A stretch of DNA of 64,000 nucleotides from Chryseobacterium sp. Tr-659. GTDB lineage: Bacteria; Bacteroidota; Bacteroidia; Flavobacteriales; Weeksellaceae. The notes below the pieces were generated by a model. That model saw nothing but the letters and a program-made list of their open reading frames with translations. It made no database searches and was not told where the DNA came from. The DNA is taken from NCBI RefSeq assembly GCF_011752975.1, contig NZ_VWWP01000009.1, forward strand, positions 104,882-168,881, in the 5' to 3' direction. Position numbers and translations under genes: made by a program. Of this stretch, positions 8,028 through 17,020 are shown piece after piece (positions within the stretch are counted from its first letter, which is position 1; each line of letters opens with the position of its first letter).

Positions 8028-8657
8028 TTACGGGATATTGAGATATTTATGAGTTTGAACCGAAGCCTGCCATTCCGGGTGTTCCAGAATGAAGTCTGTG
8101 ATCTTAGGGTACATATCATTTCTTTTGCTCCATTCACTCTGAAGATAAAGCTTACAGTTTTCCGAAACTTTTGAAGCTTGCTCCTGGGCAAATGTAAAAT
8201 CGTGCTGATTGAAAATGATTACCTTAAGCTCATTGGCCTTCTGATAAATCTCTTCTTTCGGTAATCCTGTTTTCTTTGGAGAAAGGGTAATCCAGTCCAG
8301 ATGTCCGCTCATAGGATATGCTCCCGACGTTTCAATATGAACGGTACAACCCAGTTCTTTCAATTTTGAAGTAAGGATTTCTAAATTCCACATCAAAGGT
8401 TCGCCGCCTGTCAGAACAATGGTTTTACAATGTTTTGCTGCTGTTTCTGCAATTTCTTCTGTGCTCATCAAAGGATGCAGCTCAGGATCCCAGCTTTCTT
8501 TTACATCACACCAGTGGCAGCCCACATCACAGCCCCCCAATCTTATGAAATAAGCGGCTTTTCCGGTGTGTGCTCCTTCTCCTTGTAAAGTGTAAAAATG
8601 CTCCATCACAGGGAGCATTTTACCTTCTTTTAATAAAATATCTTGTTCTTTATTCAT
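8028..8657 (-). CDS. queE: 7-carboxy-7-deazaguanine synthase (QueE, radical SAM)
   Basis: A 209-residue small radical-SAM enzyme that contracts 6-carboxy-tetrahydropterin to the 7-deazaguanine core of queuosine. The cluster motif is CDVGCHWCD (CxxxCxxC), preceded by the FYTLQGEG opening of the QueE family and followed by VLTGGEPLMWN (SAM-binding GGE). The ATG at 8657 is used; the longer frame from 8696 overlaps folD. It sits 7 bp after folD and is probably translated from the same message. A CTLQSEWS-like C-terminal Ser/Trp region (LYLQSEWSKR) fits QueE. Confidence 0.94.
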   Translation of the reverse strand: MNKEQDILLKEGKMLPVMEHFYTLQGEGAHTGKAAYFIRLGGCDVGCHWCDVKESWDPELHPLMSTEEIAETAAKHCKTIVLTGGEPLMWNLEILTSKLKELGCTVHIETSGAYPMSGHLDWITLSPKKTGLPKEEIYQKANELKVIIFNQHDFTFAQEQASKVSENCKLYLQSEWSKRNDMYPKITDFILEHPEWQASVQTHKYLNIP

Positions 8658-8664
8658 TTTAAAA

Positions 8665-9549
8665 TTAGTCGTTATAGACCGAAGTTTTGTAAGCAATGAT
8701 GGTGTTTTTCATCAGCATCGCTCTTGTCATTGGGCCTACGCCTCCAGGTACCGGAGTGATCCAGCCGGCTTTTGCGGCACAGCTGTCAAAATCTACGTCA
8801 CCTGCAAGATAATATCCTTTCGGAGAGTCATTATCTACTCTGGTAATACCCACATCAACGATTACTGCTCCTTCTTTGATCATATCTCCTTTTAAGAAGT
8901 GAGGATCACCTAAAGCGGTAATAACGATGTCTGCTTTTCTTGTATATTCTTCAATGTCTTTTGTATAGGAGTGTGTAAGGGTAACGGTAGAGTTTCCGGG
9001 GAAATCTTTTCTTCCCATCAGAATACTCATCGGTCTTCCTACAATTTTACTTCTTCCGATGATGACACAGTCTTTTCCTTTGGTTTCAATATTGTATCTT
9101 TCCAATAATGTTAAGATTCCGAAAGGAGTTGCCGGCAAGAAAGTATCCATTTCAAGAGCCATTTTTCCGAAATTTTCAGGGTGGAAACCATCCACGTCTT
9201 TTCTAGGATCAATAGCATTAATGATCTTTTCCTGATCGATTTGATCCGGTAAAGGCAGCTGTACAATAAATCCGTCAACTGCTTTAGACTTATTGAGTTC
9301 ATCAATTTTTTCCAATAGCTCAGATTCGGACACAGTGCTTGGAAATTTAATTAAGCTGGATTGAAATCCTACTTCCTCACAGTCTTTCACTTTAGCGTTC
9401 ACATAAGCTTTACTGGCTCCATTGTTTCCTACAAGAATAGCAACCAAATGGGGAGCTCTTCTCTTATTTTCAAGGATTTTTTCAACTTCAGCCTTGATCT
9501 CTGCTTTTATTTCTTTGGATACTTTAAGTCCGTCAAGAATTTCTGCCAT
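8665..9549 (-). CDS. folD: Bifunctional methylenetetrahydrofolate dehydrogenase/cyclohydrolase FolD
   Basis: A 294-residue enzyme that interconverts 5,10-methylene-THF, methenyl-THF and 10-formyl-THF in the cytoplasm. Diagnostic motifs are ILVGNNGASKAYVNAK with the catalytic Lys (about residue 55), GFIVQLPLPDQID, the NADP site VIIGRSKIVGRPMSILM and the C-terminal GGVGPMTRAMLM. The length is normal. It is followed at 7 bp by queE and lies 7 bp downstream of the methyltransferase gene, so a pgi-methyltransferase-folD-queE unit is possible. Confidence 0.97.
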   Translation of the reverse strand: MAEILDGLKVSKEIKAEIKAEVEKILENKRRAPHLVAILVGNNGASKAYVNAKVKDCEEVGFQSSLIKFPSTVSESELLEKIDELNKSKAVDGFIVQLPLPDQIDQEKIINAIDPRKDVDGFHPENFGKMALEMDTFLPATPFGILTLLERYNIETKGKDCVIIGRSKIVGRPMSILMGRKDFPGNSTVTLTHSYTKDIEEYTRKADIVITALGDPHFLKGDMIKEGAVIVDVGITRVDNDSPKGYYLAGDVDFDSCAAKAGWITPVPGGVGPMTRAMLMKNTIIAYKTSVYND

Positions 9550-9556
9550 TTTTACT

Positions 9557-10390
9557 TTATTTAGATTTAATTTTTTCGAATACTACAATATCCTGAAATT
9601 CATCAGCGTCTTCTTTTTTTATGTCATTTCTCCAGAACCCTCCCTGTATGGCTACTACTTTCATGCCCGCATCATGTGCAATTTGGTCTAATAATGAGGT
9701 GCTGATAGCAATGTTGGCCGCCGTTACTTTGTTATCCATTAATCTATACCCATCATACTGATATGGAAAATGCATACTGCCAACTTCTACCTTAGAATCA
9801 TCATATAAGAAAAACGTTGCTAAACACTGTCCATCATTTTTTAAAACCCTACTAATCTCCTTCAGATATTGTTTAATTTCTGGGATCTGCATGTGTGTGA
9901 ATACAGAAAACAAAAATGTTTTATCAAACTGGGCATTGTCATAAGGGAAGATAAAATTCTCAGCTTTTTCGCTGAAAGTATTATACAGATCATTGTAAAT
10001 GGGTGTAAACTTAAAGGTGAAGTTCGGATATTTTTTCTGAATATGTTTTTGACACCATTTAACTCCTTTTTCCACCGCATCAAAACCATCATAAGTTCCC
10101 TTGTCTATAAATCCTGAAAGTGCAACCGCAGTTCTACCAATTCCGCATCCTATATCTAAAACATGGTCAGTGTTTTTAAGGTCGATATATTTTTTTAGAG
10201 CATTCATTTGACGGATTCCATGAGGGATAAAGTCACTATTTCCTACATAAATATCTCCTTTTTTAGGCTCGTTTTTAGCTCTTTTTCCCGAGATTCCTTC
10301 ATAGAAATCTATAGGGAAATAATAAATTTTTCTTCCTAAAAGTCTAAGAGTAGGAGGTAGTTTATAATAATATGATCGTAATGAAGACAT
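9557..10390 (-). CDS. Class I SAM-dependent methyltransferase
   Basis: A 277-residue protein with a Rossmann methyltransferase fold: motif I HVLDIGCGIGRTAVALSG at about residues 80-97, an acidic loop around YDGFDAVEKGV, and motif IV DKTFLFSVFTHM followed by EISRVLKNDGQ. The first 60 residues are basic and may pack on a partner. The substrate is unknown. It lies 3 bp after pgi and 7 bp before folD on the same strand, which points to co-transcription but does not reveal the target. Confidence 0.85.
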   Translation of the reverse strand: MSSLRSYYYKLPPTLRLLGRKIYYFPIDFYEGISGKRAKNEPKKGDIYVGNSDFIPHGIRQMNALKKYIDLKNTDHVLDIGCGIGRTAVALSGFIDKGTYDGFDAVEKGVKWCQKHIQKKYPNFTFKFTPIYNDLYNTFSEKAENFIFPYDNAQFDKTFLFSVFTHMQIPEIKQYLKEISRVLKNDGQCLATFFLYDDSKVEVGSMHFPYQYDGYRLMDNKVTAANIAISTSLLDQIAHDAGMKVVAIQGGFWRNDIKKEDADEFQDIVVFEKIKSK

Positions 10391-10393
10391 CTG

Positions 10394-12034
10394 TTATTTG
10401 TTTCTTTTATAGTAACTGATCAGTCCATTGGTTGAGCTGTCATGAGAATGTACAGCTTCGTTATTTTCAAGCTCTGGAAGAATTTTATTAGCTAAAACTT
10501 TTCCTAATTCCACACCGAACTGGTCAAAACTGAAAATGTTCCAGATTACTCCCTGAACGAAAATTTTATGCTCGTACATTGCAATTAACTGGCCCAGAGT
10601 GAAAGGTGTTAATTCTTTGAATAATATAGAGTTAGTAGGTGTGTTTCCGTGGAAGACCTTAAAGTTGATCAGTCTGTCTATTTCTTCATCGGATTTTCCA
10701 GCATTTTTTAATTCTTCTTCCACTTCCTCTTCCAGTTTTCCGAAAGCAAGGGCCTCAGTTTGCGCAAAGAAATTAGCTAATAGTTTTTCCTGATGGTCAG
10801 AAACCTCATTACAGCTTTTTACATACGCAATAAAGTCTGCCGGAATTAATTCCGTACCCTGGTGGATCAACTGATAGAATGCATGCTGGCCATTTGTACC
10901 AGGTTCTCCCCAAATAATTGGTCCTGTTTCATATTCTACAAACTCGCCGTTTCTGTCGACGCATTTTCCGTTGCTTTCCATATCTCCCTGTTGAAGATAG
11001 GCAGCAAATCTGTCCAGATATTGAGAGTAAGGTAAGATCGCATAGCTTGTTGCCGCATAGAAATTACGGTACCAGATTCCTAGAAGTCCCATTAATACAG
11101 GAACGTTCTCAGAGAAATCAGCAGTCTGGAAATGCTGGTCAGTATCAAAAGCTCCTCTTAAAAGCTGTTCAAAATTTTCATATCCTACAGAAAGTACAAT
11201 ACTCAATCCAATAGCGCTCCAAAGGGAATATCTTCCGCCTACCCAATCCCAGAATTCGAAAATATTTTCTTCTGCAATTCCGAATCTTTTAACTTCTTCA
11301 ATATTAGTAGATAAAGCAACAAAATGCTTGGCTACATCTTCCTGTTTTCCTGCTTTTAGGAACCAGTCTTTAGCAGAGTTCGCATTGGTCATCGTTTCCT
11401 GTGTTGTAAACGTTTTGGAAGCAATGATAAATAAAGTGGTTTCCGGATTTAAGTTTTTAACAACTTCTGCGATATGATTACCATCTACATTGGAAACAAA
11501 ATGGACATCAAGTCTTGTTTTAAAATGCTTCAAAGCCGAGCAAACCATTACCGGGCCAAGGTCTGAACCGCCGATTCCGATATTTACCACATCAGTAATC
11601 TCTTTTCCGCTGAAACCTTTGTGTTCTCCTGAAATAATTTTTTCAGAAAAAGATTTCATATGCTCAAGAACTCTTTTGATCTGGGGTTTTATATTTTCAC
11701 CATCAACAAGGATCTCACGGTCAGAAAAATCCCTTAACGCTGTGTGCAATACTGCTCTTCCTTCCGTTTCATTGATCTTGTCACCGGAAAACATTCTGGA
11801 GATTGCATCTTTTAGCTGGCACTCTTCCGCCAGTTGCAATAAAAGATCCTTTGTTCTTGAATCGATTAAATTTTTAGAATAATCAAAAAGGTAATTGTCC
11901 TTTTGGATTGACAATTCATTAAAACGATTCGGATTGTATTGGAAAAGACTTCTCAGATCAAAGTCGTTTCCTGCAAAATGTTCATCAAGAGCTTTCCAGC
12001 TGTTAGTTTGTATAGGATTTATTTTTGATAGCAT
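10394..12034 (-). CDS. pgi: Glucose-6-phosphate isomerase
   Basis: A 546-residue glycolytic isomerase (glucose-6-phosphate to fructose-6-phosphate). Family motifs are VVNIGIGGSDLGPVM, the phosphate-binding SKTFTTQET, DWVGGRYSLWSAIGLS, and the catalytic region MESNGKCVDR plus GEPGTNGQHAFYQLIHQGT, with the active-site Lys near the C-terminus (LGKVLANKI). The length matches the long bacterial/eukaryotic-type Pgi. A TAAATTTG -7 box lies about 80 bp upstream. It may lead the unit continuing into the methyltransferase, folD and queE. Confidence 0.97.
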   Translation of the reverse strand: MLSKINPIQTNSWKALDEHFAGNDFDLRSLFQYNPNRFNELSIQKDNYLFDYSKNLIDSRTKDLLLQLAEECQLKDAISRMFSGDKINETEGRAVLHTALRDFSDREILVDGENIKPQIKRVLEHMKSFSEKIISGEHKGFSGKEITDVVNIGIGGSDLGPVMVCSALKHFKTRLDVHFVSNVDGNHIAEVVKNLNPETTLFIIASKTFTTQETMTNANSAKDWFLKAGKQEDVAKHFVALSTNIEEVKRFGIAEENIFEFWDWVGGRYSLWSAIGLSIVLSVGYENFEQLLRGAFDTDQHFQTADFSENVPVLMGLLGIWYRNFYAATSYAILPYSQYLDRFAAYLQQGDMESNGKCVDRNGEFVEYETGPIIWGEPGTNGQHAFYQLIHQGTELIPADFIAYVKSCNEVSDHQEKLLANFFAQTEALAFGKLEEEVEEELKNAGKSDEEIDRLINFKVFHGNTPTNSILFKELTPFTLGQLIAMYEHKIFVQGVIWNIFSFDQFGVELGKVLANKILPELENNEAVHSHDSSTNGLISYYKRNK

Positions 12035-12115
12035 ATTCAGGGATTTATTGGGTTCAGAAAATCATACATTGGATAGAATTTTTTTTAAAATCCTTAATGA
12101 TTTATTTCTGATTTG

Positions 12116-12123
12116 CAAATTTA
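12116..12123 (-). promoter_or_regulatory. Predicted -7 box upstream of pgi
   Basis: TAAATTTG on the minus strand, an exact TAnnTTTG match about 82 bp before the pgi ATG. No clear TTG at -33. Confidence 0.45.
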
Positions 12124-12185
12124 AGGAAAAATAAAACCTCAGATAAATTTGAAGATGATAAATAACATTTTTTTAAAAAACAAAA

Positions 12186-12204
12186 CCTCAGATGTGATCC
12201 GAGG
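12186..12204 (-). terminator. Terminator after the sigma-factor operon
   Basis: On the minus strand CCTCGGAT pairs with ATCTGAGG (one mismatch) around a 3-nt loop and is followed by TTTTGTTTTTT. It lies 38 bp beyond the stop of the last operon gene. Confidence 0.7.
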
Positions 12205-12241
12205 CTGTATAAAAATACTTTGAGAAACGATATCCGGAGTA

Positions 12242-12847
12242 TTATTCATCTATTTCATTCAGAATGTTTTCCAGTTGGATAGCACTTTTTCCATAAGTAT
12301 ATTTCGTCCATAACACGATACTTGTAATAGTGGTTAAAGTTCCTAGTAATACGAGAATAATGATAAACTGTTGATAAGATCCGGGAATTTCTGATAACGA
12401 TTTTCCATGTTCTTCCATGAGATTATAGATAATAAGCCCTATGGTTACCAGAAAATGAGGGAGCAATAAAAATCCGAATGACTGATATCTCTCCATGTTT
12501 AAACGAAGTTCATGATAAATCTTCCAAAGACTGTTTTTAGTATTTCCTGTATAAAGTTCCGTTTGTTTATAAAATTGATAGAAACCTCGGAGATAATAAG
12601 ACGATATAACCACCATCATCACATAAGATACATAATAAATAAGATATTGTGAAGAATGAAATTTAAATTGGAACGGAAAAAATGCCATAAGAATAATAGC
12701 AATAATCTGTAATGGGAATTCTCTTTTCATATTCTTTTGAATCTTTTCTATAGGATGTTTACTTTCCTTTAAGTGTTTTATGGTGTCTGGAATATGAACG
12801 TTGCCGTCTTCTTTATTCCATTGTTCTTTTAACTGATCAAAATTCAT
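12242..12847 (-). CDS. Membrane protein co-encoded with the ECF sigma factor (possible anti-sigma)
   Basis: A 201-residue protein: a cytoplasmic N-terminus of about 45 residues (LKEQWNKEDGNVHIP...KNMKREF) followed by four hydrophobic segments (FPLQIIAIILMAFFPF, YLIYYVSYVMMVVISSYYL, LLLPHFLVTIGLIIYNL, FIIILVLLGTLTTITSIVLW). The sigma gene overlaps its start by 11 bp, which is the usual place for a membrane anti-sigma factor. I recognise no named anti-sigma domain, so the role is inferred from position only. Confidence 0.65.
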   Translation of the reverse strand: MNFDQLKEQWNKEDGNVHIPDTIKHLKESKHPIEKIQKNMKREFPLQIIAIILMAFFPFQFKFHSSQYLIYYVSYVMMVVISSYYLRGFYQFYKQTELYTGNTKNSLWKIYHELRLNMERYQSFGFLLLPHFLVTIGLIIYNLMEEHGKSLSEIPGSYQQFIIILVLLGTLTTITSIVLWTKYTYGKSAIQLENILNEIDE

Positions 12848-13346
12848 AACCTGATTTTTTTATAATTTGCTGTATTTTCTCTTTTGTTCTGTTGAGTTTT
12901 ACACGGGCATTACCCTCACTGATACCCAGATTGTTTCCAATTTCCTGATGTGACATTCCTTCCATGAAATAAAATATAACGGCTTTCTCTAAAGAATTCA
13001 GTTCTTGTACCGCGCTGTAGAAAACTTCGAGCTGTTTGTCCCTGGTTGGATTATAATCTTCCTGTTGTACCTCAAAATGATGAGGAACATCAGTATGATT
13101 ATTGAATCTCTGTTTTTCTTTTTTTAAAAAAGTAATGGCAGTATTAATGGCAACACGATACATCCAGGTAGAAAATTCACTGTTTCCTTTAAAGTTCTGA
13201 TAAGATTTCCAGAGCTGAATAAGAATTTCCTGCTGCAGATCTTCCCGGTCTTTTACAGAATCTGCGTAGATACGGGAGGCTTTGTATAAAATGCCTTTGT
13301 GTTGGTTAATAAGCTTTAAAAAAGCTGCTTCATCTGGATTGCTCAC
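12837..13346 (-). CDS. ECF-type RNA polymerase sigma factor
   Basis: A 169-residue sigma-70 family factor. Region 2 is visible as KDREDLQQEILIQLWKSY...FSTWMYRVAINTAITFLKKE (core binding and -10 recognition). Region 4 is LNSLEKAVIFYFMEGMSHQEIGNNLGISEGNARVKLNRTKEKI, a helix-turn-helix for the -35. It starts with GTG; no in-frame ATG precedes it after the TraB stop. It lies between a TraB/GumN protein (23 bp upstream) and a membrane protein (11-bp overlap), suggesting an envelope-linked sigma operon. The signal is unknown. Confidence 0.92.
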   Translation of the reverse strand: MSNPDEAAFLKLINQHKGILYKASRIYADSVKDREDLQQEILIQLWKSYQNFKGNSEFSTWMYRVAINTAITFLKKEKQRFNNHTDVPHHFEVQQEDYNPTRDKQLEVFYSAVQELNSLEKAVIFYFMEGMSHQEIGNNLGISEGNARVKLNRTKEKIQQIIKKSGYEF

Positions 13347-13369
13347 AATAGTTTCATGGTTAATTATTA

Positions 13370-14245
13370 TTATAGGCTTGATACAGGTTTTACAATATAG
13401 CCTTTTGCTTTTAAAAGGGGAATAATGCCATTCTCACCCATTAAATGAGATCCACCTACCGCAAATAATGAACTGCCTTTCATCATCATTTCAGGCATTA
13501 CCTGTACCCAGTTATTATTTCTGTCTGTAAGCATTGCTTTTTCCTGTTGGGAGTTCATAAATCTTTCATCCTTAAAAAGAGTATAAAGTGATGCGGCATC
13601 TTCATTTTTAAAGGCATTTATCATTTGCTTGAATAAGATTTCATATTCTTTACTCATTTTGAGCTGCGCGATTGTACTCTTCAGATCGTAAGCTTTGTTG
13701 ATGGATTTCATTTGATCATTTACTTTTTCCAGCCCTCTGATGTTCTTTTTATCCTTCATTGCCTTTTGGAGAAGTTCCATTTCATACAGTTTTATTTCTG
13801 TTTGAGGGCATGGGATGGCTTTGGTTGTTAAAAGAGAATAAAGTGCCTGTGGGCTTGAAGAGTCTATGCTTTTCAGATCAGTTCCGTAATCAGCCAGAAT
13901 TTTATTCAGTTCTTTGGCATCATCGGCAGAAAGCTGGTCAGAAATCTTTTTATCTGTCTGGTACATTTTCTGGAGTGCCTGAATTTCATTCGGATCAGTG
14001 TAATTAATCTCCATGACCAGATTCTCTGATGTTTCAAGAGCTTTCAATACTTTGGGCTTTATTTCAAAATCTTTACTGCATAAGATATGGAAAGTTCCGG
14101 TAATATAAGACGGCTTTGAAAGTCCGTTTCCTGAAACTTCCCAAAGTATACTTTTTCCAGTGTCATTATTTTTATTCTGTGCAGCAGCAGAGATGAAATT
14201 CACTGATAAGAATGCTGTCAATCCAAGTTTTACTAACGTTTTCAT
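13370..14245 (-). CDS. TraB/GumN-family protein (TIKI-like fold), secreted
   Basis: A 291-residue protein with a signal peptide (MKTLVKLGLTAFLSVNFISAAAQ). Family motifs are YITGTFHIL near the N-terminus (GxFH), the conserved Glu in LVMEINYTD and a C-terminal FAVGGSHLMGENGIIPLLKAKGY (GxxH). These are the putative metal-binding positions of the TraB/PrgY/GumN clan, related to TIKI metalloproteases. Activity in bacterial members is not established as far as I know. It is located just before an ECF sigma gene on the same strand and may be part of that operon. Confidence 0.88.
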   Translation of the reverse strand: MKTLVKLGLTAFLSVNFISAAAQNKNNDTGKSILWEVSGNGLSKPSYITGTFHILCSKDFEIKPKVLKALETSENLVMEINYTDPNEIQALQKMYQTDKKISDQLSADDAKELNKILADYGTDLKSIDSSSPQALYSLLTTKAIPCPQTEIKLYEMELLQKAMKDKKNIRGLEKVNDQMKSINKAYDLKSTIAQLKMSKEYEILFKQMINAFKNEDAASLYTLFKDERFMNSQQEKAMLTDRNNNWVQVMPEMMMKGSSLFAVGGSHLMGENGIIPLLKAKGYIVKPVSSL

Positions 14246-14331
14246 AGTATTGTATTTTTGATTTTTCTGTTCTTTTAATCAGTAGGTAAGGCAGGTGCTG
14301 CAATCGTTACAGCTTTTTTTCAAAAAAAATA

Positions 14332-14355
14332 AAACCTCCCATAAACAGGAGGTTT
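14332..14355 (-). terminator. Terminator after the DUF4349 lipoprotein gene
   Basis: An 8-bp stem (AAACCTCC with GGAGGTTT, 8-nt loop) is followed on the minus strand by TTATTTTTTTTG. It separates the DUF4349 gene from the TraB/sigma unit. Confidence 0.85.
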
Positions 14356-14402
14356 GTAAAATCTAAAATTATGATGATAACCAATTGGTTAGGAGTGCTT
14401 TT

Positions 14403-15314
14403 TTATTTCTGAATTTTTGTTTGTTCAGGATTTGAAATTTTTCTTTTTCTTAGAAAATAGACTAATGCTGCTGCAATTAATACTATTGGCCATATGTTGA
14501 TAAGCGCCACAATAATTCTCTGGATGAGATAAAAACCGTAAACAAAACTGTCCTTTGCATCATAGATGAAATTGTATTTATATTTATTATCAATGCTTGT
14601 AGTATTGGTAACAGGAATTTCGGCAATGCGCAACTGAGGTTCTCTGATATAAATATCTATGGTGCTGTACTTAAGATCGTCTGTCATATTCATGCTTGAC
14701 AGCTTTTGAAGATTCCCTTCAGACATATTCTTGTCGTCCAGGATTACTTTGTCTTTGTTGGTTTTTAATTGATCGATGTTCTCAGAGGTTTTTTGATTTC
14801 TTTTCCCTTCCAGCTCAGAATATTTGATATTAGCCGTCACATCTTCTGCGTTGATGGATCTTGAATTAAGGAATAGCTTGTTATTATTGATCGCTGTTAA
14901 AAGCTCTCCCAGTTTTTCAGTGGGAATACGCACCTGCATTGTGTTTTCAGTTTGATACTTTTTTACCAGCATGGCTTCTTGGCTGGAAGTGTTGTAAGTA
15001 TCCTCAGAAATAACATTGCTATGAAGATTGCTGTTGGTAACAAATCCTCCAAGTTCCTGAACAGATTTTTCAATAGCAATGGTTGCATTATAAACATCCT
15101 TTACCTCCATGCTCACATCCGCTGTTTTGATGAATTGTTTGTCTTTTACTTTCATATGGGCAACAGATGAAATACTGTCGGAGACTATAGCTGCTGCAGA
15201 GTCTGTGGTCGCATAGGCTTCAAGATCATTAGCGGAAACTTCTCCTTTTTTACATGAATAGATGCCTAATAAAACAATAGCTGATAATGATAATTTAATG
15301 TAAGTGGTTTTCAT
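14403..15314 (-). CDS. DUF4349-domain lipoprotein
   Basis: A 303-residue protein: lipoprotein signal (ALSAIVLLGIYSC, then KKGEVSAND), a periplasmic region with KDKQFIKTADVSMEVKDVYNA and QVRIPTEKLGELLTAI typical of DUF4349, a coiled-coil stretch (EGKRNQKTSENIDQLKTNKD), and one C-terminal membrane helix (IIVALINIWPIVLIAAALVYFL) ending in a basic tail. It is therefore anchored at both ends. The function of the family is unknown to me. A TACTTTTG promoter box at 15388-15381 rules out the longer frame beginning at 15383. Confidence 0.85.
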   Translation of the reverse strand: MKTTYIKLSLSAIVLLGIYSCKKGEVSANDLEAYATTDSAAAIVSDSISSVAHMKVKDKQFIKTADVSMEVKDVYNATIAIEKSVQELGGFVTNSNLHSNVISEDTYNTSSQEAMLVKKYQTENTMQVRIPTEKLGELLTAINNNKLFLNSRSINAEDVTANIKYSELEGKRNQKTSENIDQLKTNKDKVILDDKNMSEGNLQKLSSMNMTDDLKYSTIDIYIREPQLRIAEIPVTNTTSIDNKYKYNFIYDAKDSFVYGFYLIQRIIVALINIWPIVLIAAALVYFLRKRKISNPEQTKIQK

Positions 15315-15380
15315 AACGTTGATTTTTAATGTTTTGCTTGATTCAAAGTTCAGGCAGGATCTTTTGTAATGCTTGAAAAT

Positions 15381-15388
15381 CAAAAGTA
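15381..15388 (-). promoter_or_regulatory. Predicted -7 box of the DUF4349 gene
   Basis: TACTTTTG on the minus strand (exact TAnnTTTG), about 67 bp before the ATG at 15314. Confidence 0.5.
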
Positions 15389-15521
15389 AAAAGCTTGTAA
15401 ACGGAATGTTCTGTTTTAATTAATTGAAAATAAGTGTTTTGTAAAATCTTAACGAAGGCAAATACTTTTTTCGGAGTAATTTTTGCTTATCTTTTACAAA
15501 CCAAAACTACAATCTATCATT

Positions 15522-16880
15522 ATGTCAAATACCTTTTCCAAAATCAGAAACGCAATAGAATTATTCAGATCCATAGATTTTGATCAGCTAAGTACCATTT
15601 CTAAGAAAGTGGATCTTCCCAAATTGATGCAAAACTTTTCTGAACTGGATGATAAACAGCTTTCCGGACTTATGAAAATGCTTGATCCGGAAAAGAAAAA
15701 GAAAGAACTGCCTCCTATTGATGGTGATTTTTACGATATCTATCATACCCTAAGCCCTGAACAGCGTGAAATTCAGCTTAAAGTAAGAGCGTTTATGGAA
15801 AAAGAAGTAAAACCGCTGGTTAATCATTATTGGCTGAGAGATGAATTTCCTTTTGAGCTGATCCCTAAATTTCAGAAACTGAATATCTGCGGTGTCACTT
15901 ATGAAGGATACGGCTGTCCGGGAATGCCTTTTTTAATGGAGGGAGTTATTGCAATGGAAATGGCGAGAATTGATGCCTCTATTGCGACTTTCTTTGGAGT
16001 ACAGTCTGGTCTGGCAATGGGATCTATTTATATATGCGGTTCAGAAGAACAGAAACAGAAGTGGCTTCCACAAATGCAGAAATTTGAAAAAATTGGAGCC
16101 TTTGGTCTGACAGAACCTGAGGTAGGTTCCGGAGCAGCAGGTGGATTAACAGTAACCTGCAAAAAAACACCTGAAGGCTGGCTGCTTAATGGACAAAAGA
16201 AATGGATCGGGAATGCCACTTTTGCAGATCTGATTATTATCTGGGCAAGAGATCTGGATAGTGGTGAAGTGAAAGGGTTTATTGTGGAAAAGGATAATCC
16301 GGGCTATTCCGTAGAAAAAATCAAAGGAAAAATGGCACTTAGGATTGTTCAGAACGGATTGATAACTCTAAAAGACTGTCTGGTTACTGAAGAAAATCGT
16401 TTGCAGAACGCCAACTCATTTAAAGATACGGGAAAAGTCCTAAGAATGACGAGGGCTGGGGTTGCATGGATGGCCACTGGTTGTGCGAGAGGAGCCTATG
16501 AAAGCGCTTTGGATTATACCAGAAAAAGGGAGCAGTTCGGGAAGCCTATTGCCTCATTTCAGATGATTCAGGGACATCTTGTGGAAATGTTATCCAATCT
16601 TACAGCCATGCAAACCATGGTTTTCAGATTATCAGAAATGCAGGATGAAGGCATTTTGAAAGATGAGCACGCTTCTCTGGCCAAAGTCTTCTGTACGTTG
16701 AGAACAAGAGATATTGTGTCCAGAGCCAGAGAAGTAATGGGTGGAAACGGAATCCTGCTGGAATATGATGTAGCACGATTTGTAGCAGATGCGGAAGCTA
16801 TCTATTCTTACGAAGGAACAAAAGAAATCAATTCGCTCATTGTAGGACGATCAATTACAGGATTCAGTGCTTTTATATAG
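15522..16880 (+). CDS. Acyl-CoA dehydrogenase (glutaryl-CoA-dehydrogenase-like) with N-terminal extension
   Basis: A 452-residue flavoprotein. FAD/substrate motifs are AFGLTEPEVGSGAAGG and GQKKWIGNATFADL, then CARGAYESALDYTRKREQFGKPI and QMIQG. The catalytic base is the Glu of SYEGTKEINSLIVGRSITG, placed as in glutaryl-CoA dehydrogenase and plant ACX4-type enzymes. About 60 residues precede the first ACAD helix (NTFSKIRNAIELFRSIDF...KMLDPEKKKKELPPID), longer than usual. The ATG at 15522 is preferred to a TTG at 15483. It would pass electrons to ETF; no etf genes are in the window. Decarboxylating versus non-decarboxylating activity cannot be told here. Confidence 0.92.
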   Translation: MSNTFSKIRNAIELFRSIDFDQLSTISKKVDLPKLMQNFSELDDKQLSGLMKMLDPEKKKKELPPIDGDFYDIYHTLSPEQREIQLKVRAFMEKEVKPLVNHYWLRDEFPFELIPKFQKLNICGVTYEGYGCPGMPFLMEGVIAMEMARIDASIATFFGVQSGLAMGSIYICGSEEQKQKWLPQMQKFEKIGAFGLTEPEVGSGAAGGLTVTCKKTPEGWLLNGQKKWIGNATFADLIIIWARDLDSGEVKGFIVEKDNPGYSVEKIKGKMALRIVQNGLITLKDCLVTEENRLQNANSFKDTGKVLRMTRAGVAWMATGCARGAYESALDYTRKREQFGKPIASFQMIQGHLVEMLSNLTAMQTMVFRLSEMQDEGILKDEHASLAKVFCTLRTRDIVSRAREVMGGNGILLEYDVARFVADAEAIYSYEGTKEINSLIVGRSITGFSAFI

Positions 16881-16964
16881 ATAAGGATGTTAAGCCGCAC
16901 TTGAATTATTAATTAATTTCTCACTGTTGTAATTCATTAAACAGACAAAAGGGCCATAATAATA

Positions 16965-16996
16965 AATAATTCCGGATTATATTTTCCGGAATTATT
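16965..16996. terminator. Hairpin between converging acyl-CoA dehydrogenase and DoxX genes
   Basis: A perfect 12-bp stem (AATAATTCCGGA with TCCGGAATTATT) with an 8-nt loop. A long T run is absent on both sides, so it may be a weak bidirectional terminator or an mRNA end stabiliser. Confidence 0.6.
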
Positions 16997-17020
16997 GGTT
17001 GTAAGTTTATATACTGAATT

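Noticed and set aside
11490..11882. 130-codon open frame opposite pgi
   Set aside because: Antisense to a strongly conserved gene, without upstream signals.
12134..12204. Repeated AAAACCTCAGAT at 12134 and 12182, similar to 4296-4306, as a repeat family
   Set aside because: The copies are short and two of them are arms of ordinary terminators; chance similarity is more likely.
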